Source: Candidatus Luteimonas excrementigallinarum
GTDB taxonomy: Bacteria; Pseudomonadota; Gammaproteobacteria; Xanthomonadales; Xanthomonadaceae
DNA length: 19,261 nt
NCBI GenBank assembly: GCA_019115725.1
Contig: DXCY01000301.1
Location: 1 to 19,261, forward strand
Direction: 5' to 3'
In this document: piece by piece, positions 1 to 7,403 of the stretch
How the letters are laid out: every line of letters starts with the position of its first letter
How positions within the stretch are numbered: position 1 is the first letter of the stretch
Notes under the pieces: generated by a model
Databases searched by the model: none
Seen by the model: only the letters and a program-made list of their open reading frames with translations
Told to the model about the DNA's origin: nothing
Made by a program: the position numbers and the translations under genes

Positions 1-655
1 GGGCATGGAGCAGGTCACCTCCAACCCGTGGGAAACCTTCGCCGCCATTCACAAGAAGGGCGACAAGGTGGAAGGCCAGATCAAGTCGATCACCGACTTC
101 GGCGTCTTCATCGGTCTGGACGGCGGCATCGACGGCCTGGTCCACCTGTCGGACATGAGCTGGAACACCGACGGCGAAGACCTGGCGCGCGAGCTGAAGA
201 AGGGCGACACCCTGCAGGCCGTGGTGCTTGCGGTGGACCCGGAGCGCGAGCGCATCAGCCTGGGCGTCAAGCAGATGGAGCAGGACCCGTTCGGCCAGTT
301 CATGGCCGGCCATCCGAAGGGTTCCAAGGTCACCGGCACGGTGCGTGAAGTGGACGCCAAGGGCGCCACCATCGACCTGGCCGAGGGCGTGGAAGGCTAC
401 GTGATGGCTCGCGACATCAGCGACGAGCGCATCGAGGACGCCAGCCAGCACCTGAAGGTCGGCGACACCATCGAGGCCAAGTTCGTGGGCATGGACCGTC
501 GCGGCCGTACGCTGCAGCTGTCGATCCGCGCCAAGGACGAAGCCGAAACCGCTGCCACCCTGGCCGAGTACAACAAGGCCGCGGCGGATGCTTCCAGCGG
601 CACCACCAAGCTGGGCGCGCTGCTGCGTGAACAGCTGGAAGGCAAGTCGGAGTGA
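1..655 (+). CDS. rpsA: 30S ribosomal protein S1, C-terminal part
   Basis: This is the last 217 codons of ribosomal protein S1, which binds mRNA and helps bring it to the 30S subunit. The gene enters from the left edge; the first complete codon is at base 2, so the methionine near base 5 is internal and not a start. Two OB-fold S1 repeats are visible. The first covers visible residues 20-90 (KGDKVEGQIKSITDFG, then GGIDGLVHLSDMSW) and the second about 107-176 (KGSKVTGTVREVDAKG). They correspond to the fifth and sixth repeats of the usual protein of about 560 residues. The tail after residue 176 is charged and probably flexible, as in other proteobacterial S1 proteins. ihfB follows downstream, the same neighbour as in E. 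coli and Pseudomonas. Identification is essentially certain; only the truncation by the window limits it. Confidence 0.97.
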   Translation, partial: GMEQVTSNPWETFAAIHKKGDKVEGQIKSITDFGVFIGLDGGIDGLVHLSDMSWNTDGEDLARELKKGDTLQAVVLAVDPERERISLGVKQMEQDPFGQFMAGHPKGSKVTGTVREVDAKGATIDLAEGVEGYVMARDISDERIEDASQHLKVGDTIEAKFVGMDRRGRTLQLSIRAKDEAETAATLAEYNKAAADASSGTTKLGALLREQLEGKSE

Positions 656-663
656 TCCGCTCA

Positions 664-695
664 CCGGGGGCCCGGGTCATCCGGGCCCCCGGTTT
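664..695 (+). terminator. Intrinsic terminator after rpsA
   Basis: A perfect 12-bp GC-rich stem (664-675 paired with 681-692) closes a 5-base loop (GTCAT) and is followed by only three T residues (693-695). It lies 9 bases after the rpsA stop codon. The stem is very stable but the U-tract is short, so it could be a full terminator, a leaky one, or an RNA 3'-end stabiliser. The next gene, ihfB, starts only 27 bases after the stem. Confidence 0.8.
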
Positions 696-719
696 CGACT
701 GCAAGGGGCGCGGGGGGCC

Positions 720-1022
720 ATGACCAAATCGGAATTGATCGAGATTCTCGCCGGTCGACAGGCCCATCTGAAGGCCGATGACGTCGATCTGGCGGTGAAG
801 TCGCTGTTGGAGATCATGGGCGCTTCGCTGTCCGAAGGAGACCGCATCGAGGTCCGTGGCTTCGGCAGCTTCACGCTCCATTACCGGCCGCCGCGTACTG
901 GCCGCAACCCGAAGACCGGCGCCGCCGTGGCGCTGCCGGGCAAGTACGTACCGCATTTCAAGCCGGGCAAGGAGCTGCGTGAGCGCGTGCGCGACGTCGT
1001 GCCCCTGCCCAACGACGAATAA
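720..1022 (+). CDS. ihfB: Integration host factor subunit beta
   Basis: This 100-residue protein is the beta subunit of IHF, the sequence-specific DNA-bending heterodimer of the HU family used in recombination and in transcription of sigma54 and other promoters. The start MTKSELIE is the standard start of the family, so the ATG at 720 is chosen over an open upstream extension in the same frame that would overlap rpsA. The DNA-binding arm is intact, with PRTGRNPKTG at residues 58-67; the proline at 64 is the one that intercalates between base pairs. It is followed by GKYVPHFKPGKELRERV, as in E. coli IhfB. The C-terminus is a few residues longer than in E. coli (ending PLPNDE). The Shine-Dalgarno is a G-rich run without a clean GGAGG. 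It lies between rpsA and lapB; no alpha subunit is present here, which is normal. Confidence 0.96.
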   Translation: MTKSELIEILAGRQAHLKADDVDLAVKSLLEIMGASLSEGDRIEVRGFGSFTLHYRPPRTGRNPKTGAAVALPGKYVPHFKPGKELRERVRDVVPLPNDE

Positions 1023-1049
1023 CAGGCCGTCTGCCGGGAGCATGACCGC

Positions 1050-2234
1050 ATGGCCTTTGTAACCGAATGGTTCTGGTTCTTCCTGCTGCTGCCGATCGCG
1101 GCCCTTTCGGGCTGGGTGATCGGCCGGCGCGGGGGAGAGCGCCACAGTGATACGCAGGTCAGCCGCCTGTCGACCACCTATTTCCGTGGCCTGAACTACC
1201 TGCTCAGCGAACAGCCGGACAAGGCGATCGAGCTGTTCCTGCATATTGCCGAGCTGGACAAGGACACGTTTGAAACCCAGATTGCGCTGGGCCACCTGTT
1301 CCGCCGTCGTGGCGAGGTGGACCGGGCCATCCGCCTGCACCAGGGCCTGGTACAGCGCGGCGACCTGAGCGACCAGCAGAAGGTGCAGGCGCTGCTGGCA
1401 CTGGGCGAGGACTATATGAAGGCCGGGCTGCTGGACCGGGCTGAAACCGTGTTCACCGAGCTGGCCCAGCTGGACCAGCGCGCCCCGCAGGCGCTGCGCC
1501 ACCTGATCAGCATCTACCAGTCCGAGCGCGACTGGGCCAAGGCGATCGAGAACGCCACCCGCTACGAGGCGGCCACCGGCGAGCCCATGGGCCGCCTGAT
1601 TGCCCATTTCGAATCCGAACTGGCCGAGCGGCACCTGTCCACCGGCGCCATCGACGAGGCGCGGGAAGCCGTGCGCCGTGCCTATGCAGCCGATGCGAAG
1701 TCGGTGCGGGCCGGCATCCTCGAGGGACGGGTGGAGATTGATGCCGGCAACGATGCCGCCGCGATCCGCGCCCTGGAGCGCGCCGCCCGGCATGACACCG
1801 ACTTCCTGCCGGAGATCATTCCGCTGTTGCGTTCGGCCTATGAGCGCATGGGTGATGGCACCGGTGCCCGCAACTTCCTGGCCGAAATGGCCGAGCACTA
1901 CCGCGGCATTGCCCCGGTGCTGGCGCTCACCCGGCTGCTGGAGCTGGAGAAGGGCACTTCGGCCGCCAGGGCTTATCTGACCCAGCAGCTGAAGGACCGG
2001 CCCTCGGTCCGCGGCGAGGCCGCGCTGATCGAGCTGACCCTGGCGGACGAGGAGACCGGTGATCCGGTGGCCGCGCTGCAGGATCTGAAGCTCATCACCG
2101 ACCAGCTGCTGGTACGCAACCCCAGCTACCGTTGCAGCCGCTGCGGCTTTGGCGCGCGCAGCCACCACTGGCAGTGCCCGAGCTGCAAGGAATGGGGCAC
2201 GATCAAGCCGCTGCTGAATTTCGCCGTGGTCTGA
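1050..2234 (+). CDS. lapB: LPS assembly protein LapB (YciM)
   Basis: LapB is an inner-membrane-anchored cytoplasmic protein that, with FtsH, controls degradation of LpxC and so the amount of LPS made. The 394 residues match the family length. Residues 6-25 form one hydrophobic membrane anchor (WFWFFLLLPIAALSGWVIG), followed by the family block with RLSTTYFRGLNYLLSEQ. Residues about 44-340 are a row of TPR-like helical hairpins, with GHLFRRRGEVDRAIRLHQ at 81-98. The C-terminus carries a rubredoxin-like metal knuckle with cysteines at 362, 365, 376 and 379 (YRCSRCGF, then QCPSCKEWGTIKP). The ATG at 1050 has a GGGAG about 9 bases upstream. In E. coli lapA precedes lapB; here lapB follows ihfB directly, 27 bases on, and no lapA is seen. 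One base separates it from the next gene, so co-transcription and coupled translation are likely. Confidence 0.95.
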   Translation: MAFVTEWFWFFLLLPIAALSGWVIGRRGGERHSDTQVSRLSTTYFRGLNYLLSEQPDKAIELFLHIAELDKDTFETQIALGHLFRRRGEVDRAIRLHQGLVQRGDLSDQQKVQALLALGEDYMKAGLLDRAETVFTELAQLDQRAPQALRHLISIYQSERDWAKAIENATRYEAATGEPMGRLIAHFESELAERHLSTGAIDEAREAVRRAYAADAKSVRAGILEGRVEIDAGNDAAAIRALERAARHDTDFLPEIIPLLRSAYERMGDGTGARNFLAEMAEHYRGIAPVLALTRLLELEKGTSAARAYLTQQLKDRPSVRGEAALIELTLADEETGDPVAALQDLKLITDQLLVRNPSYRCSRCGFGARSHHWQCPSCKEWGTIKPLLNFAVV

Positions 2235-2235
2235 C

Positions 2236-3252
2236 GTGCCGGTTACGGCAGTCACTGCACTCATCTGGTTCATCGTTCCGCTGGCGATTGCACTTGCGGG
2301 CACCTGGCTGGCCCTGCGCTACGCACGCGGGCGCGGGCTGTTCGACCAGCCCGGAGAGCGCCGCAGCCACACGGTGGCCACGCCGCGGGGCGGCGGGATT
2401 TCCATCGTCATCGCCATGCTGCTGGCCCTGCTGGTGTTCGGCTACCTCGACTCCGGGTTGCGCCCGCTGATGCTGGCCGGCGCCGTGGGGCTGCTGCTGG
2501 TAGCCACGGTCGGCTGGATCGATGATCACCGCCCGCTGTCGGCGCGGCTGCGCTTGGTCGTCCACGCGGTCTCGGCTGGACTGCTGGCAGCCGCGGTGCT
2601 GCTGTCCGGGCATGGGGCGCTGGCCGCCCTGTTCGCGTTCGCGGCGGTGCTGGTCCTGATCAACGTCTGGAATTTCATGGACGGTATCGACGGCCTGGCC
2701 AGCAGCCAGGCGGCCATCGCCGCGCTGGGCTATGCACTGGTTGCCGCACCCGGCGCGCCCACCTGGCTGGCACTGGCGCTGGCCGGGGCCTGCTGCGGAT
2801 TCCTGCCCTACAACTTTCCCAAAGCACGGATCTTCCTGGGCGATGTGGGCAGTGGTGCACTGGGGTTGTTGCTGGCCCTGCTGCTGGTCGTGCTGTTGAC
2901 CGATACAGACACCGGCACCGGGTTCGGTTCCCGGGCCTGGCCGCTGCTCGTGCTGCCGCTGGCGGCGTTTCTGGTGGATGCCTCGCTGACCCTGGCCCGG
3001 CGGGTGCTGCGGGGCGAGGCCTGGTGGCAGCCCCATGTCCAGCACGCCTACCAGGGCTGGTCGCGCCGCCTGGGCCGTCACGTCCCGGTGACGCTGGCTT
3101 ACGCAGGCTGGTCCGCGGTTGGCATCGCGTTCATGTATGGCCTGACGAATACGGGACAGGGGTTTACTATTGCAGCGGTTGCTGCAGCCGCCTGGTGTCT
3201 GGCCGGGGGCCTTGTCTGGTTCCTGCTGCAGTGGGCATCGCGGAAAAGCTAA
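2236..3252 (+). CDS. Polyprenyl-phosphate sugar-1-phosphate transferase, WecA/WbpL type
   Basis: This 338-residue, highly hydrophobic protein belongs to the MraY/WecA/WbpL family of polytopic inner-membrane enzymes, which move an N-acetylhexosamine-1-phosphate from a UDP-sugar to undecaprenyl phosphate and so start a lipid-linked glycan. Around ten membrane segments are apparent. Family motifs appear in order: DD at 96-97 (GWIDDHRP), NVWNFMDGIDG at 143-153, NFP-ARIFLGDVGSG at 193-207, and the late cytoplasmic HxxHAYQ loop at 267-273. The form of the motifs (DDH, HAYQ) is closer to WbpL than to WecA. The start is a GTG one base after the lapB stop; no better ATG is available before the first membrane segment. 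It stops three bases before the WbpM-like dehydratase, the classic partner that makes 6-deoxy-HexNAc donors. This context suggests it primes O-antigen or a related polymer; the exact sugar cannot be read from sequence. Confidence 0.9.
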   Translation: MPVTAVTALIWFIVPLAIALAGTWLALRYARGRGLFDQPGERRSHTVATPRGGGISIVIAMLLALLVFGYLDSGLRPLMLAGAVGLLLVATVGWIDDHRPLSARLRLVVHAVSAGLLAAAVLLSGHGALAALFAFAAVLVLINVWNFMDGIDGLASSQAAIAALGYALVAAPGAPTWLALALAGACCGFLPYNFPKARIFLGDVGSGALGLLLALLLVVLLTDTDTGTGFGSRAWPLLVLPLAAFLVDASLTLARRVLRGEAWWQPHVQHAYQGWSRRLGRHVPVTLAYAGWSAVGIAFMYGLTNTGQGFTIAAVAAAAWCLAGGLVWFLLQWASRKS

Positions 3253-3255
3253 GGG

Positions 3256-5178
3256 ATGGGCGCACCGACAATGAAGCACTGGAAAGATCGGGCGATCATC
3301 GCGCTGCCGCGCCTGGCCATCATTGCCCATGACCTGTTCATGGTCTGGCTGTGCTGGATCGGGCTGCATCAGTTCCGCCTGTCCATGCAGCCGTTCGCGC
3401 CGCAGATTCCCTGGTGGTCGGGCGAGATCGCCCTGATCCTCGCCGCCCAGGCCCTGGTGCTGTGGCGGGTGGGGCTTTACCGCGGGGTATGGCGCTTTGC
3501 CAGCGTCCCGGACCTGATCAATATCCTCAAGGCGAGCCTGTTCGGCCTGCTCGCCATTGTCTTTGCGCTGTTCCTCTACAACCGGCTGGAGCCGGTGCCG
3601 CGCACGGTGCTGGTGATGTATCCGGTGGTGCTGACGGCGCTGCTGGGCATGCCGCGGCTGCTGTATCGCAGCTGGAAGGACTACAGCGTCAACCGGACCG
3701 ACCAGTCGGCGGTACGGGTGCTCATCCTGGGCGCGGGCCAGGCCGGCGAGGCGCTGCTGCGCGACCTGCGGCGGACCGGTTCCTATCAGGCGGTAGGCTT
3801 CCTGGATGATGCGGTGAAGCTGCACGGCAGCCATCTGCAGGGCGTGCCGGTGCTTGGCCGGATTGCCGATGTGGGCCGGATTGCCCCGGAAACCGCGGCC
3901 AAGCTGCTGATTATCGCCATCCCGTCGATGGATGCCGCCAAGATGCGCCAGGTTGTGGCGGCCTGCGAGGAAACCGGGCTGCCGTTCCGCACCGTGCCGC
4001 GCATCGACGACCTTCTGGAAGGGCGCTCCCTGCCGGGGGAACTGAAGGAAGTTGCGATCGAAGACCTGCTCGGCCGCAAGCCGGTTACCCCGGACTGGAA
4101 GGGCATCCGCGGCTGGCTGGGCGGGCGCAGCGTGCTGGTGACCGGCGGCGGTGGCTCGATCGGTTCGGAACTCTGCCGCCAGTGCGCCCGACACGGGGCG
4201 CGCCAGATCGCCATCGTCGAGATCGATGAGCTCGCCCTGGCCACCATCGAGATGCAGCTGCGGCGCGACTTCCCGCATATCCAGTGCATCCCGGTGCTGG
4301 GTGATTGCGGTGATCCCGCCGTCATCCGCCACGCCCTGTCGCTGTCGGCGCCGGAAGCCGTGTTCCACGCCGCCGCCTACAAGCAGGTGCCGGTGCTGGA
4401 AACCCAGCTGCGCGAAGCGGTGCGCAACAACGTGGTGGCCACGGAAACCGTGGTCAGGGAAACCATGGCGGCAGGCGTTGGCAGTTTCGTTCTGATCTCC
4501 ACCGACAAGGCGGTCGATCCGGTCAACGTACTGGGCGCCACCAAGCGTCTGGGCGAGATGGTCTGCCAGGCCACGGCTGAGCCCGGATCAACGCGCTTCG
4601 TTACCGTGCGCTTTGGCAACGTGCTGGACTCGGCCGGCAGCGTGGTACCGCTGTTCCGCGAGCAGATCCGCACTGGCGGCCCGGTGACGGTGACCGATCC
4701 CGAGGTCACGCGCTACTTCATGACCATCCCGGAGGCCTGCCAGCTGATCCTGCAGGCAGCGGCGATCGGTTCGCGCCATGCGATCTACACCCTGGACATG
4801 GGCGAGCCGGTGTCGATCCGGCTGCTGGCCGAGCAGATGATCCGCCTGGCCGGCAAGCATCCTGATCGGGATGTGGCCATCGTCTATACCGGCCTGCGCC
4901 CGGGCGAAAAGCTGCACGAAACCCTGTTCCACGCCGACGAACGCTACCGGCCGACCACCCACCCGAAAATCCTGCAGGCCGAGGCCCGGGAAATCGCGAC
5001 CGGGCAGGTGTTCCAGGCCGTCCACCAGATGCGCGAAGCGGTGGCGGAGTATGACCTGGACCGGCTGGCCCAGCTGCTGCGGGATTCGGTGCCTGAATTT
5101 TCCCCGCAGGAAGCACCGCGGCCACAATCGGTAGCTACAGTGGTTGAATTCCCCGCACGCCACGCAAGGAAGACATGA
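3256..5178 (+). CDS. Membrane nucleotide-sugar 4,6-dehydratase, WbpM/CapD/PglF type
   Basis: A 640-residue enzyme of the group that converts UDP-GlcNAc to a 4-keto-6-deoxy sugar, the precursor of QuiNAc, FucNAc or bacillosamine-type residues. Residues 1-140 hold about four membrane helices. Residues 153-270 are a first Rossmann domain (GAGQAG at 159-164). Residues 291-600 are the SDR dehydratase with TGGGGSIG at 296-303, HAAAYKQVP at 371-379, STDKAV at 415-420, GATK ending at Lys430 and RYFMT at 486-490. The acid and lysine of STDK are present. The residue four before Lys430, normally Met in WbpM/PglF or Tyr in soluble relatives, is Leu426. The ATG at 3256 is preceded by GGAAAAG; a second in-frame ATG at 3271 is possible. 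The stop overlaps the galU start by four bases (ATGA). Family assignment is firm; the sugar product is inferred from the family. Confidence 0.92.
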   Translation: MGAPTMKHWKDRAIIALPRLAIIAHDLFMVWLCWIGLHQFRLSMQPFAPQIPWWSGEIALILAAQALVLWRVGLYRGVWRFASVPDLINILKASLFGLLAIVFALFLYNRLEPVPRTVLVMYPVVLTALLGMPRLLYRSWKDYSVNRTDQSAVRVLILGAGQAGEALLRDLRRTGSYQAVGFLDDAVKLHGSHLQGVPVLGRIADVGRIAPETAAKLLIIAIPSMDAAKMRQVVAACEETGLPFRTVPRIDDLLEGRSLPGELKEVAIEDLLGRKPVTPDWKGIRGWLGGRSVLVTGGGGSIGSELCRQCARHGARQIAIVEIDELALATIEMQLRRDFPHIQCIPVLGDCGDPAVIRHALSLSAPEAVFHAAAYKQVPVLETQLREAVRNNVVATETVVRETMAAGVGSFVLISTDKAVDPVNVLGATKRLGEMVCQATAEPGSTRFVTVRFGNVLDSAGSVVPLFREQIRTGGPVTVTDPEVTRYFMTIPEACQLILQAAAIGSRHAIYTLDMGEPVSIRLLAEQMIRLAGKHPDRDVAIVYTGLRPGEKLHETLFHADERYRPTTHPKILQAEAREIATGQVFQAVHQMREAVAEYDLDRLAQLLRDSVPEFSPQEAPRPQSVATVVEFPARHARKT

Positions 5179-6080
5179 CCACATCGCGTATCCGCAAGGC
5201 CGTTTTTCCCGTTGCCGGCCTTGGCACCCGTTTTCTCCCGGCCACCAAGACAGTTCCCAAGGAAATGCTGCCGATCGTTGATCGGCCGCTGATCCAGTAC
5301 GCGGTGGACGAGGCCATTGACGCCGGATGCGACACGCTGGTGTTCATCACCAACCGCTACAAGCACGCGGTGGCGGACTATTTCGACAAGGCCTACGAGC
5401 TTGAGGACCGGCTGGAGCGGCGCGGCAAGACCGAACTGCTCGAGCTTATCCGCAACCCGCTGCCCAGCCACGTGCGCGCGGTGTTCGTGACCCAGCACGA
5501 GGCGCTGGGTCTGGGCCACGCGGTGCTATGCGCCAAACCGGTGGTGGGCGACGAACCGTTCGCCGTTCTGCTTCCCGATGATCTGATCTGGAACAGGGGG
5601 CCGGGTGCCCTGCGGCAGATGGCCGACCATGCGGAACAGACCGGCGCTGGCGTGATCGCCGTGCAGGATGTGCCGCGCGAGATGACCTCCAGCTATGGCA
5701 TTGTCGCTACCGACGGTTTTGAGAACCGCCACGGCCGGATCAACGCCATGGTCGAGAAGCCCCGGCCCGAAGACGCGCCCAGCACGCTGGCGGTGGTGGG
5801 CCGCTACGTGCTGCAGCCGGGCATCTTCGACGCGCTGGAATCGACCCAGCGCGGCAGCGGGGGCGAGATCCAGCTGACCGATGCGATCGCGGCCATGGTT
5901 GCGCAGGGCACGCGCCATGACGCCTACCGGTTCCAGGGAACCCGGTTCGACTGCGGCACCCACATCGGCCTGATCGAAGCCACCATCCGCTTCGCCCTGG
6001 ACAACGAGAAGCTCAACGGCCCGGCACGCGAAGCAATGCAGCGTGCCCTCGATGAGCTGGGCGTCGCCAGCAACGACTGA
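5175..6080 (+). CDS. galU: UTP--glucose-1-phosphate uridylyltransferase
   Basis: GalU makes UDP-glucose from UTP and glucose-1-phosphate in the cytoplasm. UDP-glucose feeds LPS core, exopolysaccharide, UDP-galactose and UDP-glucuronate. The 301 residues match the family. Visible motifs are the nucleotide-binding start GLGTRFLPATKTVPKEM (15-31), the GLGHAVLCA segment (112-120), LPDDL (133-137), the glucose-phosphate lysine in VEKP (193-196) and GEIQLTDAI (230-238). The ATG at 5175 overlaps the stop of the dehydratase gene as ATGA, which implies translational coupling; AAGGAAG lies a few bases upstream. It is the last gene of the plus-strand envelope block and converges with the thiolase gene, the two stops being 48 bases apart. 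In xanthomonads galU is known to be needed for xanthan and LPS; that role here is inferred from the family. Confidence 0.97.
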   Translation: MTTSRIRKAVFPVAGLGTRFLPATKTVPKEMLPIVDRPLIQYAVDEAIDAGCDTLVFITNRYKHAVADYFDKAYELEDRLERRGKTELLELIRNPLPSHVRAVFVTQHEALGLGHAVLCAKPVVGDEPFAVLLPDDLIWNRGPGALRQMADHAEQTGAGVIAVQDVPREMTSSYGIVATDGFENRHGRINAMVEKPRPEDAPSTLAVVGRYVLQPGIFDALESTQRGSGGEIQLTDAIAAMVAQGTRHDAYRFQGTRFDCGTHIGLIEATIRFALDNEKLNGPAREAMQRALDELGVASND

Positions 6081-6093
6081 CCCGGTTGGCCCA

Positions 6094-6113
6094 CGCGGCG
6101 GATCACCGCCGCG
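6094..6113. terminator. Possible shared hairpin between convergent galU and fadA
   Basis: An 8-bp perfect GC stem (6094-6101 with 6106-6113) with loop ATCA lies in the 48-base gap between the two convergent stop codons. Neither strand shows a T-run after it, so termination by this element alone is doubtful. Its position is the only reason to list it as a possible bidirectional terminator. Confidence 0.35.
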
Positions 6114-6128
6114 CGGGATGGATCCGGA

Positions 6129-7334
6129 TCAGAGGGACTCGAAGATTCCGGCAGCGCCCATGCCGGTGCCGATGCACATGGTCACCATGCCGTACTTCTG
6201 CTGGCGGCGGCGCATGCCGTGGAGCAGGGTGGCGGTACGCACCGCGCCGGTCGCGCCCAGCGGGTGGCCCAGGGCGATCGCACCGCCGAGCGGGTTGACC
6301 TTGGCCGGATCCAGCTCCGAATCGCGGATCACCGCCAGCGCCTGCGCGGCAAACGCCTCGTTGAGTTCGATCCAGTCCAGCTGGTCCTTGCTCAGCCCAG
6401 CCTGCTTGAGCGCCTTGGGGATCGCCGCAATCGGGCCGATGCCCATGACTTCCGGGCGCACGCCGGCGACAGAGAAGCTGACGAAGCGGGCCAGCGGCGT
6501 CAGACCGTAATCCTTGATCGCCTGTTCGGAGGCGAGCAGTACCGCGCCGGCACCGTCGCTCATCTGCGAGGAGTTGCCGGCCGTCACCGTGCCGCCGAAC
6601 TGGCCGTTGCGGAACACCGTGCGCAGCTTCGCCAGGCCCTCCATCGAGGTATCCGGACGCGGTCCCTCATCGGTATCGGCCACGCGCGTGTGCGTGCGCA
6701 CGGCGTCGCCTTCAAGGTCCGGCTGGCGGGACACGATGTCGTAGGGAGTGATCTCATCCTTGAACTCGCCGGCCTGGATCGCGGCGATTGCCTTCTGGTG
6801 CGAGGCCAGTGCGAACGCATCCTGGTCCTCGCGCGAGACCTTCCACTCCTCGGCCACCTTCTCGGCGGTGATGCCCATGCCGTAGGCGATGGCCACGTGG
6901 TCATCGTCGAAGACGCTGGGCGAGAGGGCGATCTTGTTGCCCATCATCGGCACCATGCTCATGCTCTCGGTGCCGCCGGCCAGCACCAGGTCCGCCGTGC
7001 CCAGGCGGATCTGGTCGGCGGCCAGCGCAACGGCCTGCAGGCCGGAAGAGCAGAAGCGGTTGATGGTCTGCGCGGCCACCGTATCGGGCAGGCCGGCCAG
7101 CAGCACCCCGATGCGGGCCACGTTCATTCCCTGCTCGCCTTCCGGCATGGCGCAGCCGATCACCGCGTCTTCGATACGGCTGACGTCGATGCCGGGGGCC
7201 TGGGCCACCACGGACCTGAGCACGTGGGCAAGCATGTCGTCGGGGCGGACGTTGCGGAACATGCCGCGCGGCGCCTTGCCCACCGGGGTCCGGGTGGCGG
7301 CGACGATGTAGGCGTCCTGGATCTGTCTGGTCAT
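6129..7334 (-). CDS. fadA: Acetyl-CoA C-acyltransferase (beta-ketothiolase)
   Basis: A 401-residue thiolase that cleaves 3-ketoacyl-CoA with CoA to acetyl-CoA and a shortened acyl-CoA, the last step of the beta-oxidation cycle. The nucleophilic cysteine is Cys95 in NRFCSSGLQA. The second half of the active site is His357 in GGAIALGHPLGATGA and Cys387 in MCIGTGMGAAG, with NEAF at 325-328. All catalytic residues are present. The start at 7334 (MTRQIQDAYIVAATRTP) is preferred over an 18-codon extension because it begins at the usual family N-terminus and has GGAG eight bases upstream. It lies 69 bases after fadN in the same operon. The pairing with a hydratase/dehydrogenase and a PsrA-like regulator supports a degradative role rather than a biosynthetic acetoacetyl-CoA thiolase. 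Chain-length preference cannot be read. Confidence 0.95.
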   Translation of the reverse strand: MTRQIQDAYIVAATRTPVGKAPRGMFRNVRPDDMLAHVLRSVVAQAPGIDVSRIEDAVIGCAMPEGEQGMNVARIGVLLAGLPDTVAAQTINRFCSSGLQAVALAADQIRLGTADLVLAGGTESMSMVPMMGNKIALSPSVFDDDHVAIAYGMGITAEKVAEEWKVSREDQDAFALASHQKAIAAIQAGEFKDEITPYDIVSRQPDLEGDAVRTHTRVADTDEGPRPDTSMEGLAKLRTVFRNGQFGGTVTAGNSSQMSDGAGAVLLASEQAIKDYGLTPLARFVSFSVAGVRPEVMGIGPIAAIPKALKQAGLSKDQLDWIELNEAFAAQALAVIRDSELDPAKVNPLGGAIALGHPLGATGAVRTATLLHGMRRRQQKYGMVTMCIGTGMGAAGIFESL

Positions 7335-7403
7335 CTGTTGAACTCCATGTGTCCTGGTTCGGGAAAAGGGTCTTGCACGCTGCGCCACTGGCGCGGGCGG
7401 ACC

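Noticed and set aside
588..719. A 44-codon N-terminal extension of ihfB beginning inside rpsA
   Set aside because: It would read through the rpsA terminator hairpin and overlap rpsA; IhfB proteins begin at MTKSELIE.
417..2303. A 628-codon open frame on the minus strand opposite rpsA, ihfB and lapB
   Set aside because: It is in register with ihfB and lapB, has no start signal and no family motifs, and lies opposite three certain genes.
2203..4368. A 721-codon open frame on the minus strand opposite the WbpL-like and WbpM-like genes
   Set aside because: Same register effect as above, with low-complexity Gln/Pro/Arg composition and no recognisable motif; the plus-strand genes are certain.
6121..6130. 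Palindrome GATCCGGATC overlapping the fadA stop codon
   Set aside because: Ten bases with no loop and no T-run; too short to form a useful hairpin and likely chance in GC-rich DNA.
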